64,000 nt of DNA from CAVQFD01 sp963724695 (GTDB lineage Bacteria > Acidobacteriota > Vicinamibacteria > Vicinamibacterales > CAVVIG01). The notes below the pieces were generated by a model that was given only the letters and a program-made list of their open reading frames with translations, was not told where the DNA came from and ran no database searches. How positions within the stretch are numbered: the first letter of the stretch is position 1; each line of letters starts with the position of its first letter. This document shows, piece after piece, positions 37,401-45,332 of the stretch. The position numbers were made by a program, and so were the translations under genes. The DNA lies in NCBI GenBank assembly GCA_963724695.1, contig CAVRVW010000001.1, positions 248,001-312,000 of the forward strand, in the 5' to 3' direction.

Positions 37401-40110
37401 ATGGACTCGCCAAGCGCCGGCCAAAAGCTAATCACATTGGGGCGCTTCCGCGACGCTCTAGAAGCCGTCGGACCAATCGGTGTTTCACGCAAGGAAGACA
37501 TACTTCGACTGCAAGCACTCGAGCGCCTTGGTAAATACCCTTCCTGCAGATCTCTCGCCACACAACTCTTAAAGAAGAAGGATCTGGACGATGCCGACAC
37601 AAGCTCGTGCGAGTACGTTCTGGGGTTGATCGATTGGGATGAGGGTCAATCAGCGCAGGCAATCGAACACATGCAGCGGGCCGTCTTCCGGGCATCTCGA
37701 TCACGGGACCTTGAACGACTGGGCTGGGGCAAACTGCGCCTGTGGCTGATGCTCGCCAATCGGGCTGACTTCGAGGCGGCCACAGTCGTACTCGCAGAGG
37801 CCAGAGAGCTCGCGTTAAGGCTAGGTGACCCGAGCCTCTTAGCGACATTCCATGTGGCGGTGGCGGAGCTCGATGCGAAACGCGGACTACTTCGGACCGC
37901 AAAGAGGCACGCTTCGAGCGCTATGAGGCTGCTAGTCGAGTATCCAAACTGTTGGCTGGAAGCTTGGGCCGAGAACGTACAGTTGGCGATTGCGCTTACC
38001 GAGTCCGACCTCGACGCCGGAATGGAGCATGGGCGTCGAGCAGTGGGCTTGGCAGAGGACTCTGGCGTTGCCGTAACACTAAGGGCCTGCCTGGCGAATC
38101 TCGGCAACGTCATGTACTTGGAGGGTCGGCTGGATGAGGCGCTCGACCTCTTTCGACGGTCCCTGGAAGCGCTCCCATCCTCAGGAGAAAATGGTTGTGG
38201 ACCTATCGACGCTATGGCATGGGTCAAAATAACCCAAGGGTTACCAGAACAGGCGGATGCTCTTCTCGATCAGATTGATCAGGCGGTGAGGTTCTGATGC
38301 GGACCGCGGGCTTTACGTATTCAGGTACGCCCTACTAACAAGGGTGCACTCGCTATTGCGCCAACAACGTTGGGAACTCGCCTTAGCACAGGCGGAAGCG
38401 CTCGGACAGAGGGCCCAAATTACACACGATAGCCTCTTAGCGGCTCATTCAAAGCTCTGTCGCGCCCAAGCACTTTCGCGCCTAGGCCACGTTGGAGAAT
38501 CCCTCGAACTCACTGCGAGCCTCTCAAGCGACATCCACAATCTGCCACGTGGCTTTCTCGCGCAATACGAGATGTGCCTTGGGACTGCCGCAGCAATGAT
38601 GAAGGAGCGTGATTCGGCCGATGTCCACTACCGGCGAGCTTCACTCGTCCTTGAGAGCCTCCACAATGTTCCTGGACAGATGGACCTCAAATGGAACCTG
38701 AGAAACTCTCGGCGCCGAGGGCAACGAGAACTCGTTGACTCGACCGCCGCAAGCCGCCAAACGCGTGGCCCAATCGATCGGCGCGCTCTTTGCCCACCCT
38801 CGAAGTGCTCGGTTTGTCGCGGAGGAACTTGTCGCGCTATTGAGGGACGCTGACTGCGTCGAAAGGGCAAGGCTAGTAGAAGCAACAAACGGCGAGAGCA
38901 CCAGACCGGAGCTCGATGAATCTGCTGAGCGGCGGACGTCGGAGGCGTGCATATACTCGGGCCAGTCTGGCACTAAGACATTGGAGGTGTGGGTCGATTC
39001 GCGGAGCGACGTGGAATCAGTGGCCACAATGAACGCCATCCGAATGGTTCTGGCTGGACTATCTGAGCTCGAAACCGCCCGCGCTTCGATCCAAGAACAA
39101 TTCGCTCTCTGGCCGGTCGAGGATGCGCCAATCGAAGGCGACCAGGCCGTGCTCACCGGACGGATGCGCGAGCTGATGACGTTCGCGCGCCGCGTCGCGC
39201 GCACCAACGTCAGCGTCCTCATCACCGGCGAAAGCGGCACCGGCAAGGAAATCCTCGCCCGCGCCATCCACGGCTACTCCGACCCGCGCCGGCAAGCCCT
39301 TCGTCCCCTTCAACTGCACCGCCATCCCGCGCGACCTGCTCGAAAGCCAGCTGTTCGGCCACCGCCGCGGCGCCTTCACCGGCGCCGACCGCGACCACCC
39401 CGGCCTCATCCGCGCCGCCACGCGACGGCACCCTCTTCCTCGACGAAATCGGCGAGCTCAGCCTCGACCTCCAGCCCAAGCTGCTCCGCTTCCTCGAATC
39501 CGGCGAGATCAACCCGCTCGGCGAGCCCGAGCCCGCTCACCGTCGACGTCCGCATCGTCGCCGCCACCAACGCCAACCTCGAGCAGCTCGTCCAGCGACG
39601 GCCGCTTCCGCGAAGACCTCTTCTACCGCCTGAACGTCGTCCGCCTGACGCATCCCGCCGCTGCGCGAACGCCGCGACGAGATCCCCGCGCTCGTCCACC
39701 ACTTCGTCGCCCGCGCCGCCGACCGAGTTCACGAAAGGCCGCGTCGCGCGTCGCCGAGGAAACGATGGAGCACCTGCTGCTCTACCGCTGGCCCGGCAAC
39801 GTCCGCCAGCTGCAGAACGAGATGCGCCGGATGGTCGCCCTCGCCGACACCGACTGCGGTCCTGCACGCCCTCCGCGCTCTCGCCCGCGATCCGCCGCGC
39901 CACGGCCCGGCCTGCCGCCCGCGCCGTCGAACGGCCTCGAGATCGTCCGTCCCGCTCACGACAAGCTGACGCCGACGATCGCACGCATCGAGCGCGAAAT
40001 GATCAAGGCCGCGCTCCGCGCGCATCACGGCACACGTCGACGCGGCCGCCAAGGCGCTCGGCATCTCGCGCAAGGGCCTCTACCTCAAACGCCAGCGGCT
40101 GGGACTGTAG
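37401..40110 (+). CDS. TPR-sensor sigma-54-dependent transcription activator (many frame breaks)
   Basis: Joining the frames gives one protein of about 900 residues. Residues 1-430 are TPR-like helical repeats (AIEHMQRAVFRASRSRDLER, NLGNVMYLEGRLDEALDLFR, QRWELALAQAEALGQRAQI). A GAF-like stretch follows (VAEELVALLRDADCVERARL). The AAA+ domain has RELMTFARRVARTNVSVLI, Walker A GESGTGKEILARAIHG, then in other frames LLESQLFGHRRGAFTGADRD, LFLDEIGELSLDLQPKLLRF and YRWPGNVRQLQNEMRRMVAL. It ends in a Fis-type HTH AAAKALGISRKGLYLKRQRLGL, where this last motif follows one frame correction. Breaks occur near 38295 and 38698 and about every 100 bases from 39285 to 40035. The N-terminal two thirds are moderate in GC, the rest extremely GC-rich. 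It likely activates the GG-N10-GC promoter at 32719. Confidence 0.8.
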
Positions 40111-40303
40111 GAGAATCCGGCGCCGCAAGCGTCGAGGCCGCCGCACCCCGCAGCAGCTCGATCGACGAGACCAGGACCCGCTGCGACCCGCACTTGGTCC
40201 GGATCGTCTGGAGCTTCCCCTCGCGAATCCGGTAGTACACCGTGCGCCTCGACACCCCCAGGGCGCGTGCGGCATCGTCAATCAACAGGCTCCTCTCGCC
40301 CAT
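40085..40303 (-). CDS. Small helix-turn-helix DNA-binding protein (copy 2)
   Basis: 72 residues, MGERSLLIDDAARALGVSRR at the start, then TVYYRIREGKLQTIRTKCGS. It aligns with copy 1 (32765-32998) along the whole HTH: DAARALGVSRRTVYYRIREG against HAAALLGVSRRTIYNRIREG, then KLQTIRT against RLQTIRT. Its last 26 bases overlap the convergent activator gene. A weak GG-N10-GC string precedes it. Two such copies facing inward at both ends of the 32.7-40.3 kb locus suggest a shared regulatory function or duplication. Confidence 0.78.
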   Translation of the reverse strand: MGERSLLIDDAARALGVSRRTVYYRIREGKLQTIRTKCGSQRVLVSSIELLRGAAASTLAAPDSPTVPAAGV

Positions 40304-40318
40304 GACGCCGGGCCAGGC

Positions 40319-40332
40319 GCAGGTTCGATGCC
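40319..40332 (-). promoter_or_regulatory. Weak sigma-54-like element before HTH copy 2
   Basis: On the minus strand GGCATCGAACCTGC has GG-N10-GC spacing, but it lies only 16 bases before the start codon, leaving a leader of about 5 bases. Listed because the matching element at 32719 is stronger. Confidence 0.25.
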
Positions 40333-40484
40333 ACCCCCGAGGGCCACGAATCGGCCGATATTCCTTACTGGAGAACCGGATAGACAGCTCCGTGTCTCGG
40401 GCACGCCCTACTCGCGGGTAGTTGCTTCTCGCGCGCGGAGACCCCGGGCCCAAAGGAACAAGCCCGGCCAGCCCAAGAGTGTGC

Positions 40485-40516
40485 TATAGTTTTTGAGTCG
40501 TCAAACTTATGACTCA
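40485..40516 (+). promoter_or_regulatory. -10 box and inverted repeat at the NRAMP gene start
   Basis: TATAGT (40485-40490) is followed by TGAGTC (40494-40499) and GACTCA (40511-40516), 6-base inverted arms 11 bases apart spanning the expected transcription start and the ATG at 40509. This is where a metal-responsive repressor could act, or an RNA hairpin could hide the start. The regulator is unknown. Confidence 0.4.
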
Positions 40517-41918
40517 GAAGACAGAAAACCCCACGGCGGAGGTAGACCCAGGCGGCTGGCGGCTCCCGGCAGGCTCCAAGAGCCTGCCCGAGGTCCACGG
40601 CTCCATCGCCATCCCCACCACCGCCGGGTTCTGGCGCAAGCTCTTCGCCTTTGCGGGCCCGGGCTACCTCGTCGCGGTCGGCTACATGGACCCCGGCAAC
40701 TGGGCCACCGACCTCGCCGGCGGCGCCCGCTTCGGCTACACGCTCCTCAGCGTCATCATGATCTCCAACCTGATGGCGATCCTGCTGCAGGCGCTCTCCG
40801 CGCGCCTCGGGATCGCCGCCGGTCGAGACCTCGCCCAGGCCTGTCGCGACAGCTTCTCCACGCCGGTCACCATCTTTCTCTGGGTCCTGTGCGAGATCGC
40901 CATCGCCGCCTGCGACCTCGCCGAGGTCCTCGGCGCCGCCATCGCCCTCAACCTGCTCTTCGGGCTGCCCCTCATCTGGGGCGTCACGCTCACGGCCCTC
41001 GACGTGCTCATCGTGCTCTTCCTTCAGCACAAGGGCTTCCGCTATGTCGAAGCGCTCGTCGTCGGCCTCATCCTCCTCATCGCCGGATCGTTCGCCGTGG
41101 AGCTGTGGCTCGCCAGGCCCGATCTGGGCGACGTGGCCGCCGGCTTCATTCCGAACCCGGCCATCCTGGGCAGCACCGAGATGCTCTACATCGCCATCGG
41201 CATCCTCGGCGCCACGGTGATGCCGCACAACCTGTACCTGCACACTTCCATCGTCCAGACCCGCAAGTACGAGGACACCGACGAGGGCAAGCGCGAAGCC
41301 ATCCGCTTCGCCACGATCGACTCGTCGTTCGCGCTCATGTCCGCGCTCTTCATCAACGCCGCCATCCTCATCATGGCGGCGGCCACCTTCCACGGCACCG
41401 AGCACGAAAGCGTGGCCGACATCGGCGACGCCTACCAGCTCCTCTCGCCGCTCCTCGGCACGACGATGGCGAGCACGCTGTTTGCGGTCGCGCTGCTCTG
41501 CTCCGGACAGAACGCCACGCTGACCGGGACGCTTGCCGGCCAGATCGTCATGGAAGGCTTCATCAACCTGCGGCTCCGCCCGTGGCTGCGCCGGCTCATC
41601 ACCCGCCTCATCGCCATCGTCCCGGCGGTCATCGTCATCGCCATCTACGGCGACGAAGGCACGGGACCGCTGCTGATCCTCAGCCAGGTGATTCTGAGCA
41701 TGCAGCTGCCGTTCGCCGTCTTTCCGCTCGTGATGTTCACGAGCGATCGGAAGAAAATGGGCCAGTTCGCGAGCCCGCTGTGGGTCAAGGCGCTCGCGTG
41801 GACGGTGGCGGTCATCATCGCTGCCCTCAACGTCTGGCTGCTCTACCAGACTTTGTCCAGCTGGTCGCTTAGACTGGGCAACAGGTCTGGAAGTCGGGAG
41901 AGTCTGGAAGGTCGGTAG
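40509..41918 (+). CDS. mntH: NRAMP-family divalent metal transporter
   Basis: 469 residues and about 11 membrane helices. The metal site on helix 1 is VGYMDPGNWATDLAGG (DPGN) and on helix 6 GATVMPHNLYLHTSIVQ (MPH), both diagnostic of NRAMP proton-coupled Mn(II)/Fe(II) importers. Other conserved stretches are LLCSGQNATLTGTLAGQIVM and RFGYTLLSVIMISNLMAILL. The last 15 residues run into a degenerate repeat (41880 onward). An inverted repeat overlaps the start codon. A universal stress protein gene follows 55 bases later. Confidence 0.95.
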   Translation: MTQKTENPTAEVDPGGWRLPAGSKSLPEVHGSIAIPTTAGFWRKLFAFAGPGYLVAVGYMDPGNWATDLAGGARFGYTLLSVIMISNLMAILLQALSARLGIAAGRDLAQACRDSFSTPVTIFLWVLCEIAIAACDLAEVLGAAIALNLLFGLPLIWGVTLTALDVLIVLFLQHKGFRYVEALVVGLILLIAGSFAVELWLARPDLGDVAAGFIPNPAILGSTEMLYIAIGILGATVMPHNLYLHTSIVQTRKYEDTDEGKREAIRFATIDSSFALMSALFINAAILIMAAATFHGTEHESVADIGDAYQLLSPLLGTTMASTLFAVALLCSGQNATLTGTLAGQIVMEGFINLRLRPWLRRLITRLIAIVPAVIVIAIYGDEGTGPLLILSQVILSMQLPFAVFPLVMFTSDRKKMGQFASPLWVKALAWTVAVIIAALNVWLLYQTLSSWSLRLGNRSGSRESLEGR

Positions 41919-41937
41919 CTGGAGCGCCGTGCGTCAG

Positions 41938-41972
41938 AGTCCTTCGTAGTTCTGACTTCAAAGTTCGAAGTT
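41938..41972. repeat. AACTTCT-type degenerate repeat before the stress-protein gene
   Basis: GTCCTTCGTAGTTCTGACTT followed by CAAAGTTCGAAGTT nearly matches the string at 51956-51990 (GTCCTTCGTAGTTCTAACTT followed by CTAAGTTCTTACTT). The preceding 41880-41937 contains two GTCTGGAAG-type words of another degenerate unit. It covers the whole gap to the next ATG. Confidence 0.6.
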
Positions 41973-41973
41973 T

Positions 41974-42396
41974 ATGTATAAGCGCATTCTCGTCGCCGTC
42001 GAGCACTCACAGGCCGACCGGACGATCCTCGAGCACGTCACGAAGCTCGCCGGGCTCACGGGCGCGGAACTGCTGCTCGTCCACGTGGCCGACGGATGGG
42101 CCGCACGCAACTACGACCAGCTGAAGCTGCGCGAGTCGGAAGAGATGAAGGCGGACCGTGAGTACCTCGAGTCGCTCCAGCGGGACCTCTCTGCCCGGGG
42201 CTTCACGGTCCGGACCCACCTCGCGCTGGGCGACCCGGCTACTGAGCTGATCCGCGCGGCCGAGGCCGAGCACGTGGACCTCCTGGCTATGTCCACGCAC
42301 GGCCACCGCTTCCTCTCGGACGTCGTCCACGGCGCCACAGCCGACCGGGTCCGCCACCTGGTCAGCATCCCCGTTCTGCTGCTCAAGGCCCAATAA
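41974..42396 (+). CDS. Universal stress protein (UspA family)
   Basis: A 140-residue single Usp domain. It begins MYKRILVAVEHSQADRTILE, with VHVADG in the middle and the nucleotide-loop region LAMSTHGHRFLSDVVHGATA and VPVLLLKAQ at the end. The GxxG-9x-G(S/T) ATP-binding pattern is mostly kept, although the first Gly is replaced by Ser. It may be co-transcribed with the metal transporter upstream. Specific role unknown. Confidence 0.9.
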   Translation: MYKRILVAVEHSQADRTILEHVTKLAGLTGAELLLVHVADGWAARNYDQLKLRESEEMKADREYLESLQRDLSARGFTVRTHLALGDPATELIRAAEAEHVDLLAMSTHGHRFLSDVVHGATADRVRHLVSIPVLLLKAQ

Positions 42397-42438
42397 CGCC
42401 CTCCGGGTCCGCCGCCGGAGCCAACCGCGACACCAGTC

Positions 42439-43040
42439 GTGGCGTCTACTCCACGTGTGACCGACGCCGACCTCGTCGCCCGCGCCCGCGAGGGAGACGA
42501 TTCGGCGTTCGGGGAGCTCGTGGAGCGCCACAGGGCCGCCGTGTTCAGGGCCACGCTCGCGGCGCTCGGTTCCCATGCCGAAGCCGACGATGCCGCACAG
42601 GACGCGTTCGTGCTGGCATACAAGCGGCTCGACGGTTTTCGGGGCGATGCCAGCTTCAAGACATGGCTGCTGGCCATCGCGTGGCGGCAGGCCATCAGCC
42701 GGCGGCGAGGCGTGCGCCGCTGGTGGCGGCGATTGGGAGCCTCGCCGGCGCCCGACGGAGAGCCCGACGGTGAGAACGGCCGGTGAAATCCCTGGCACCG
42801 CGCCCTCTCCCGAAGAACAGGCGGCCGCCGGGCAACTCCGCGCGGCGATCGTCGCTGCCGGTACGCAGCCTGCCGCCGAAGTTGAGAGACGCATTGCTCC
42901 TGGCGCAGGCAGGCGAGTACAGCTACGAGGAGATCGCGGCGATGCTCCGAATCCCGGTGGGCACGCTCAAATGGCGGGTTTCCGAGGCGCGCCGCAAGGT
43001 GAGGCAACGGCTCGATGAGAGGGGCTTCGGCCGTGGATGA
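42439..43040 (+). CDS. ECF-type RNA polymerase sigma factor (frame break)
   Basis: Region 2 reads DDSAFGELVERHRAAVFRAT, DAAQDAFVLAYKRLDGFRGD and FKTWLLAIAWRQAISRR. After frame breaks near 42775-42860, region 4 reads LPPKLRDALLLAQAGEYSYE and EIAAMLRIPVGTLKWRVSEA. Corrected length is about 200 residues. GTG or ATG starts near 42439 are possible. It overlaps a gene for a membrane protein that could be its anti-sigma factor. Confidence 0.85.
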
Positions 43041-43566
43041 GCGCTGGATCGACACCGTCGCGCGCGAGATGACCGAGGCGATGCCGCCGGTCGATCTGAG
43101 GGCGCGCGTGCTTTCGCGAATCGCGCAGGGCGAGCGTACGAAGACAGCCCTGGCCTGGAGGTTTGCGCCAGCGGCGATCGCGCTTGCTGCGGCAGCGGCA
43201 CTGGTTGCTGCTGTCTGGCCGTGGTCGCAGGCCGAATTGCCCGTGGAGAACCAGTCGGCCCTAACCGCGCCGCCGTCAACCGGCGCGCGCGAGGCAATTC
43301 CCCCCGAACCAGAGCCGGCCCCTATGGCGACGGACGCCACGGCGCCGGTTCGGGCGCAGCGGACAGCACCCGTCGTCCTTAGGGGCTACCCCTTCGACAG
43401 CCCCGACACGAGCGCGCTGGCGACGCCGCCGCTCACCGTGACTGCCATCCCGGATGAGCCCATCGCAATCCTGGATTCGCCCGCGATCGGATCGCTCGAA
43501 ATCGGCACGCTCGGCTTCACGAGGCTCGAGATCGAGCCGCTCGCGTATCAAGGAGACTTTCAATGA
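43033..43566 (+). CDS. Putative anti-sigma factor with one membrane helix
   Basis: About 177 residues. A short cytoplasmic helix (RWIDTVAREMTEAMPPVDLR, ARVLSRIAQGE) is followed by one transmembrane segment (FAPAAIALAAAAALVAAVWP) and a Pro/Ala-rich exterior. This layout and its overlap with an ECF sigma gene suggest an anti-sigma factor, but no ZAS zinc motif is seen. The GTG at 43033 overlaps the sigma stop; an ATG at 43015 is an alternative. Its TGA overlaps the next ATG. Confidence 0.65.
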   Translation: MDERWIDTVAREMTEAMPPVDLRARVLSRIAQGERTKTALAWRFAPAAIALAAAAALVAAVWPWSQAELPVENQSALTAPPSTGAREAIPPEPEPAPMATDATAPVRAQRTAPVVLRGYPFDSPDTSALATPPLTVTAIPDEPIAILDSPAIGSLEIGTLGFTRLEIEPLAYQGDFQ

Positions 43567-44197
43567 CGAGATGCATCGCCGCCTTCGCGCTGTTGACGCT
43601 CGTGACCGCTTCGAGTGCCCTCGGTCAGACGCCACCGCCGCCCCAGCCGCCTCCCGCACCGGCTCGTCCGGCACAGCCCGCAACGCCACAGACCCTTCCG
43701 ACCCCGACAACCCCACCGCGCCCCGGCGCAGACGGCTCCCGCTCCGCCACCGGCTCCACCAGCCCCACCTGCCCCTCCGGTTCGACGGCTGGGTCAGGCC
43801 GTGAACGTGAAGGTCGACGTGACGATCATCGATCAGAGTGGCAAGGCGAACCCTCTCCGGAAGACTGTCACCGTTGTTACGGCAGACGGCCTGAACGGAC
43901 GCATAAGGGCTGGGGCGAATTACGCGAACATTGGAGAGGTGCCGTTGAACATCGACGTGGAGCCCGCCCTGCTGCAGAACGGCAGGATTCTACTGGCGCT
44001 GAACCTCCAGTACGACCTGCCAGCCACGACCACGATCGAAGACAAACCCGGAACCCCGCTCCTGAGACGCATGGCGATTCAGGAGAACCTTCACATCGTG
44101 CTCGACAACGGCAAGCCGATGATCGCGGCACAGTCTGCCGATCCGGTAGGGCGATCGTCAGGTCACGGTGGAAGTGACGGCGACGGTGCTCAAATAA
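43563..44197 (+). CDS. Exported Pro-rich protein of unknown function (frame breaks)
   Basis: Signal peptide MTRCIAAFALLTLVTASSAL, cleavage near GQTPP, then about 50 residues of Pro/Ala/Thr linker in which a frame break occurs near 43735. The folded part (VNVKVDVTIIDQSGKANPLR, TVTVVTADGLNGRIRAGANY, NLQYDLPATTTIEDKPGTPL) is strand-rich and ends DRQVTVEVTATVLK before TAA at 44195 after a second correction near 44150. Similar strand patterns occur in secretin accessory domains, but I cannot name the family. It is the last gene of the ECF sigma operon and may be its output. Confidence 0.6.
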
Positions 44198-44248
44198 CGG
44201 GGAACAGAGATCAGAGATCGGGGATCGGGGGAACGGAAATCGCGGGTG
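44198..44248. repeat. GAGATCAGAGATCGGGGATCG-like degenerate tandem repeat
   Basis: The gap between two convergent genes holds AGAGATCAGAGATCGGGGAT, then CGGGGGAACGGAAATCGCGG, i.e. 8-base units of GAGATC/GGGATC/GGAAATC type. It resembles in style, not sequence, the repeats at 9423 and 17122. Confidence 0.5.
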
Positions 44249-44249
44249 T

Positions 44250-45107
44250 TCAGACGAGCGGTCGTCCTTTGAGCCGCTCGAGGATCCGGAGCGGCGAACG
44301 TTCCGGCGAACGCATCGCTTGGACCGGCAGCAGAAATGTCTGTTCGAGCTGATACTGCCCCGCCATCGCGGCATGGCTCACTTCGTCGGTGAACGTCGCC
44401 CAGGTCGTACCGGACGGAAAGTCGAAGGCGATCTGCGGCGCCGACTGCTGATAGCGCTCGTCTTCCTTCATGCGGTCGTGGAGCTGCAGCATGAGCGCGT
44501 CGTAGGCGGACCGGGTCGACTTGGTCACTCCGACGGCCCGCAGGATTACCGCCTGGCCCGGCCACGGCAGCGACAGGGACGCCGCAAAGCGGCGCGCCAG
44601 CGGCTCGAACTCCTCGCCGACCCGCCACGAACGCGCACGGCCCCCGGGGTTGACGTTGCTGAAGACGCGGAGGATCCGGCGGCCCTGCACGGGCGACGCG
44701 GGAAAGCTGTCCACGTGAAGCCTTGTATCGTCCTTGCGCCAGGAGGTGGTGCGACCCGCGATTTCGGCTGGACGAAAGCTCGCCCGTGCGCGCTGCAGTT
44801 GTCCGCGGTACGCCGGCAGCACGCGATCCAGGAGCGAGGCCGCGCGAGCGCTGAAGCGCGACATGAGCCGACCCAGCCGCTCGCGGTCAACGCCCTCCAG
44901 CGTCGTCCCACCCGTGCGGCCTGAGGCCGGATCGAAGCTGGCGTTCTTGGCTGAGCTGAGGATGTCGGGCGAGAAGAGGGGCGCCTCATCCGGCTCGACC
45001 GCAAACGGCAGGTTCGGAAAGAACAGGACGTCGCCGCGTTCGAGCCGGGCGACCAGGTCTTCGCCCTCAGCCGTCCAGGAAGCCTGGCCGACGGGCGTGA
45101 TTGCCAC
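44250..45107 (-). CDS. kdoO: Kdo hydroxylase-like Fe(II)/2-oxoglutarate dioxygenase
   Basis: 285 residues. GDVLFFPNLPFAVEPDEAPL at the N-terminus, GRTTSWRKDDTRLHVDSFPA with the HxD iron pair, RRILRVFSNVNPGGRARSWR, and TDEVSHAAMAGQYQLEQTF with a candidate distal His match the Kdo 3-hydroxylase family as I know it. That enzyme hydroxylates the inner-core Kdo sugar of lipopolysaccharide to make Ko. It lies 2 bases after a small basic protein gene and downstream of the quinoprotein genes. lpxC elsewhere in the window agrees with lipid A production. Confidence 0.82.
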   Translation of the reverse strand: MAITPVGQASWTAEGEDLVARLERGDVLFFPNLPFAVEPDEAPLFSPDILSSAKNASFDPASGRTGGTTLEGVDRERLGRLMSRFSARAASLLDRVLPAYRGQLQRARASFRPAEIAGRTTSWRKDDTRLHVDSFPASPVQGRRILRVFSNVNPGGRARSWRVGEEFEPLARRFAASLSLPWPGQAVILRAVGVTKSTRSAYDALMLQLHDRMKEDERYQQSAPQIAFDFPSGTTWATFTDEVSHAAMAGQYQLEQTFLLPVQAMRSPERSPLRILERLKGRPLV

Positions 45108-45109
45108 CG

Positions 45110-45325
45110 CTACGGCTGCCCCTCTTCTTCTTCGTCTCCCCAGGGGTTGGGCTGCGGCCCTGGAACGATGCCGGCGATATCGGGGTCTTCGTCACCCTCG
45201 CGTCTGGTCGTGCCGGCCTTCTGCACTTTCGCCGTCGCGCGGCGTTCGTCCTTGGCCTTTCGCTTTTCCTGGCGGGCACGCTCCTTGGCGCGCTTCTCGA
45301 GCGTTGGTCTTGTTCTATTTGCCAT
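45110..45325 (-). CDS. Small basic/acidic protein of unknown function
   Basis: 71 residues. The first half is highly basic and helical (RPTLEKRAKERARQEKRKAK), the second half ends in an acidic tail (NPWGDEEEEGQP). No catalytic motif is seen. Proteins of this pattern are common conserved hypotheticals in acidobacterial-type genomes, from memory. It is followed 2 bases later by the Kdo hydroxylase-like gene, so the pair is co-translated. Confidence 0.7.
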   Translation of the reverse strand: MANRTRPTLEKRAKERARQEKRKAKDERRATAKVQKAGTTRREGDEDPDIAGIVPGPQPNPWGDEEEEGQP

Positions 45326-45332
45326 GGGCCTC

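Noticed and set aside
32765..40303. Integrative element bounded by excisionase-like HTH proteins
   Set aside because: The HTH proteins resemble excisionases only in fold. There is no integrase, transposase, tRNA target or terminal direct repeat that I can see.
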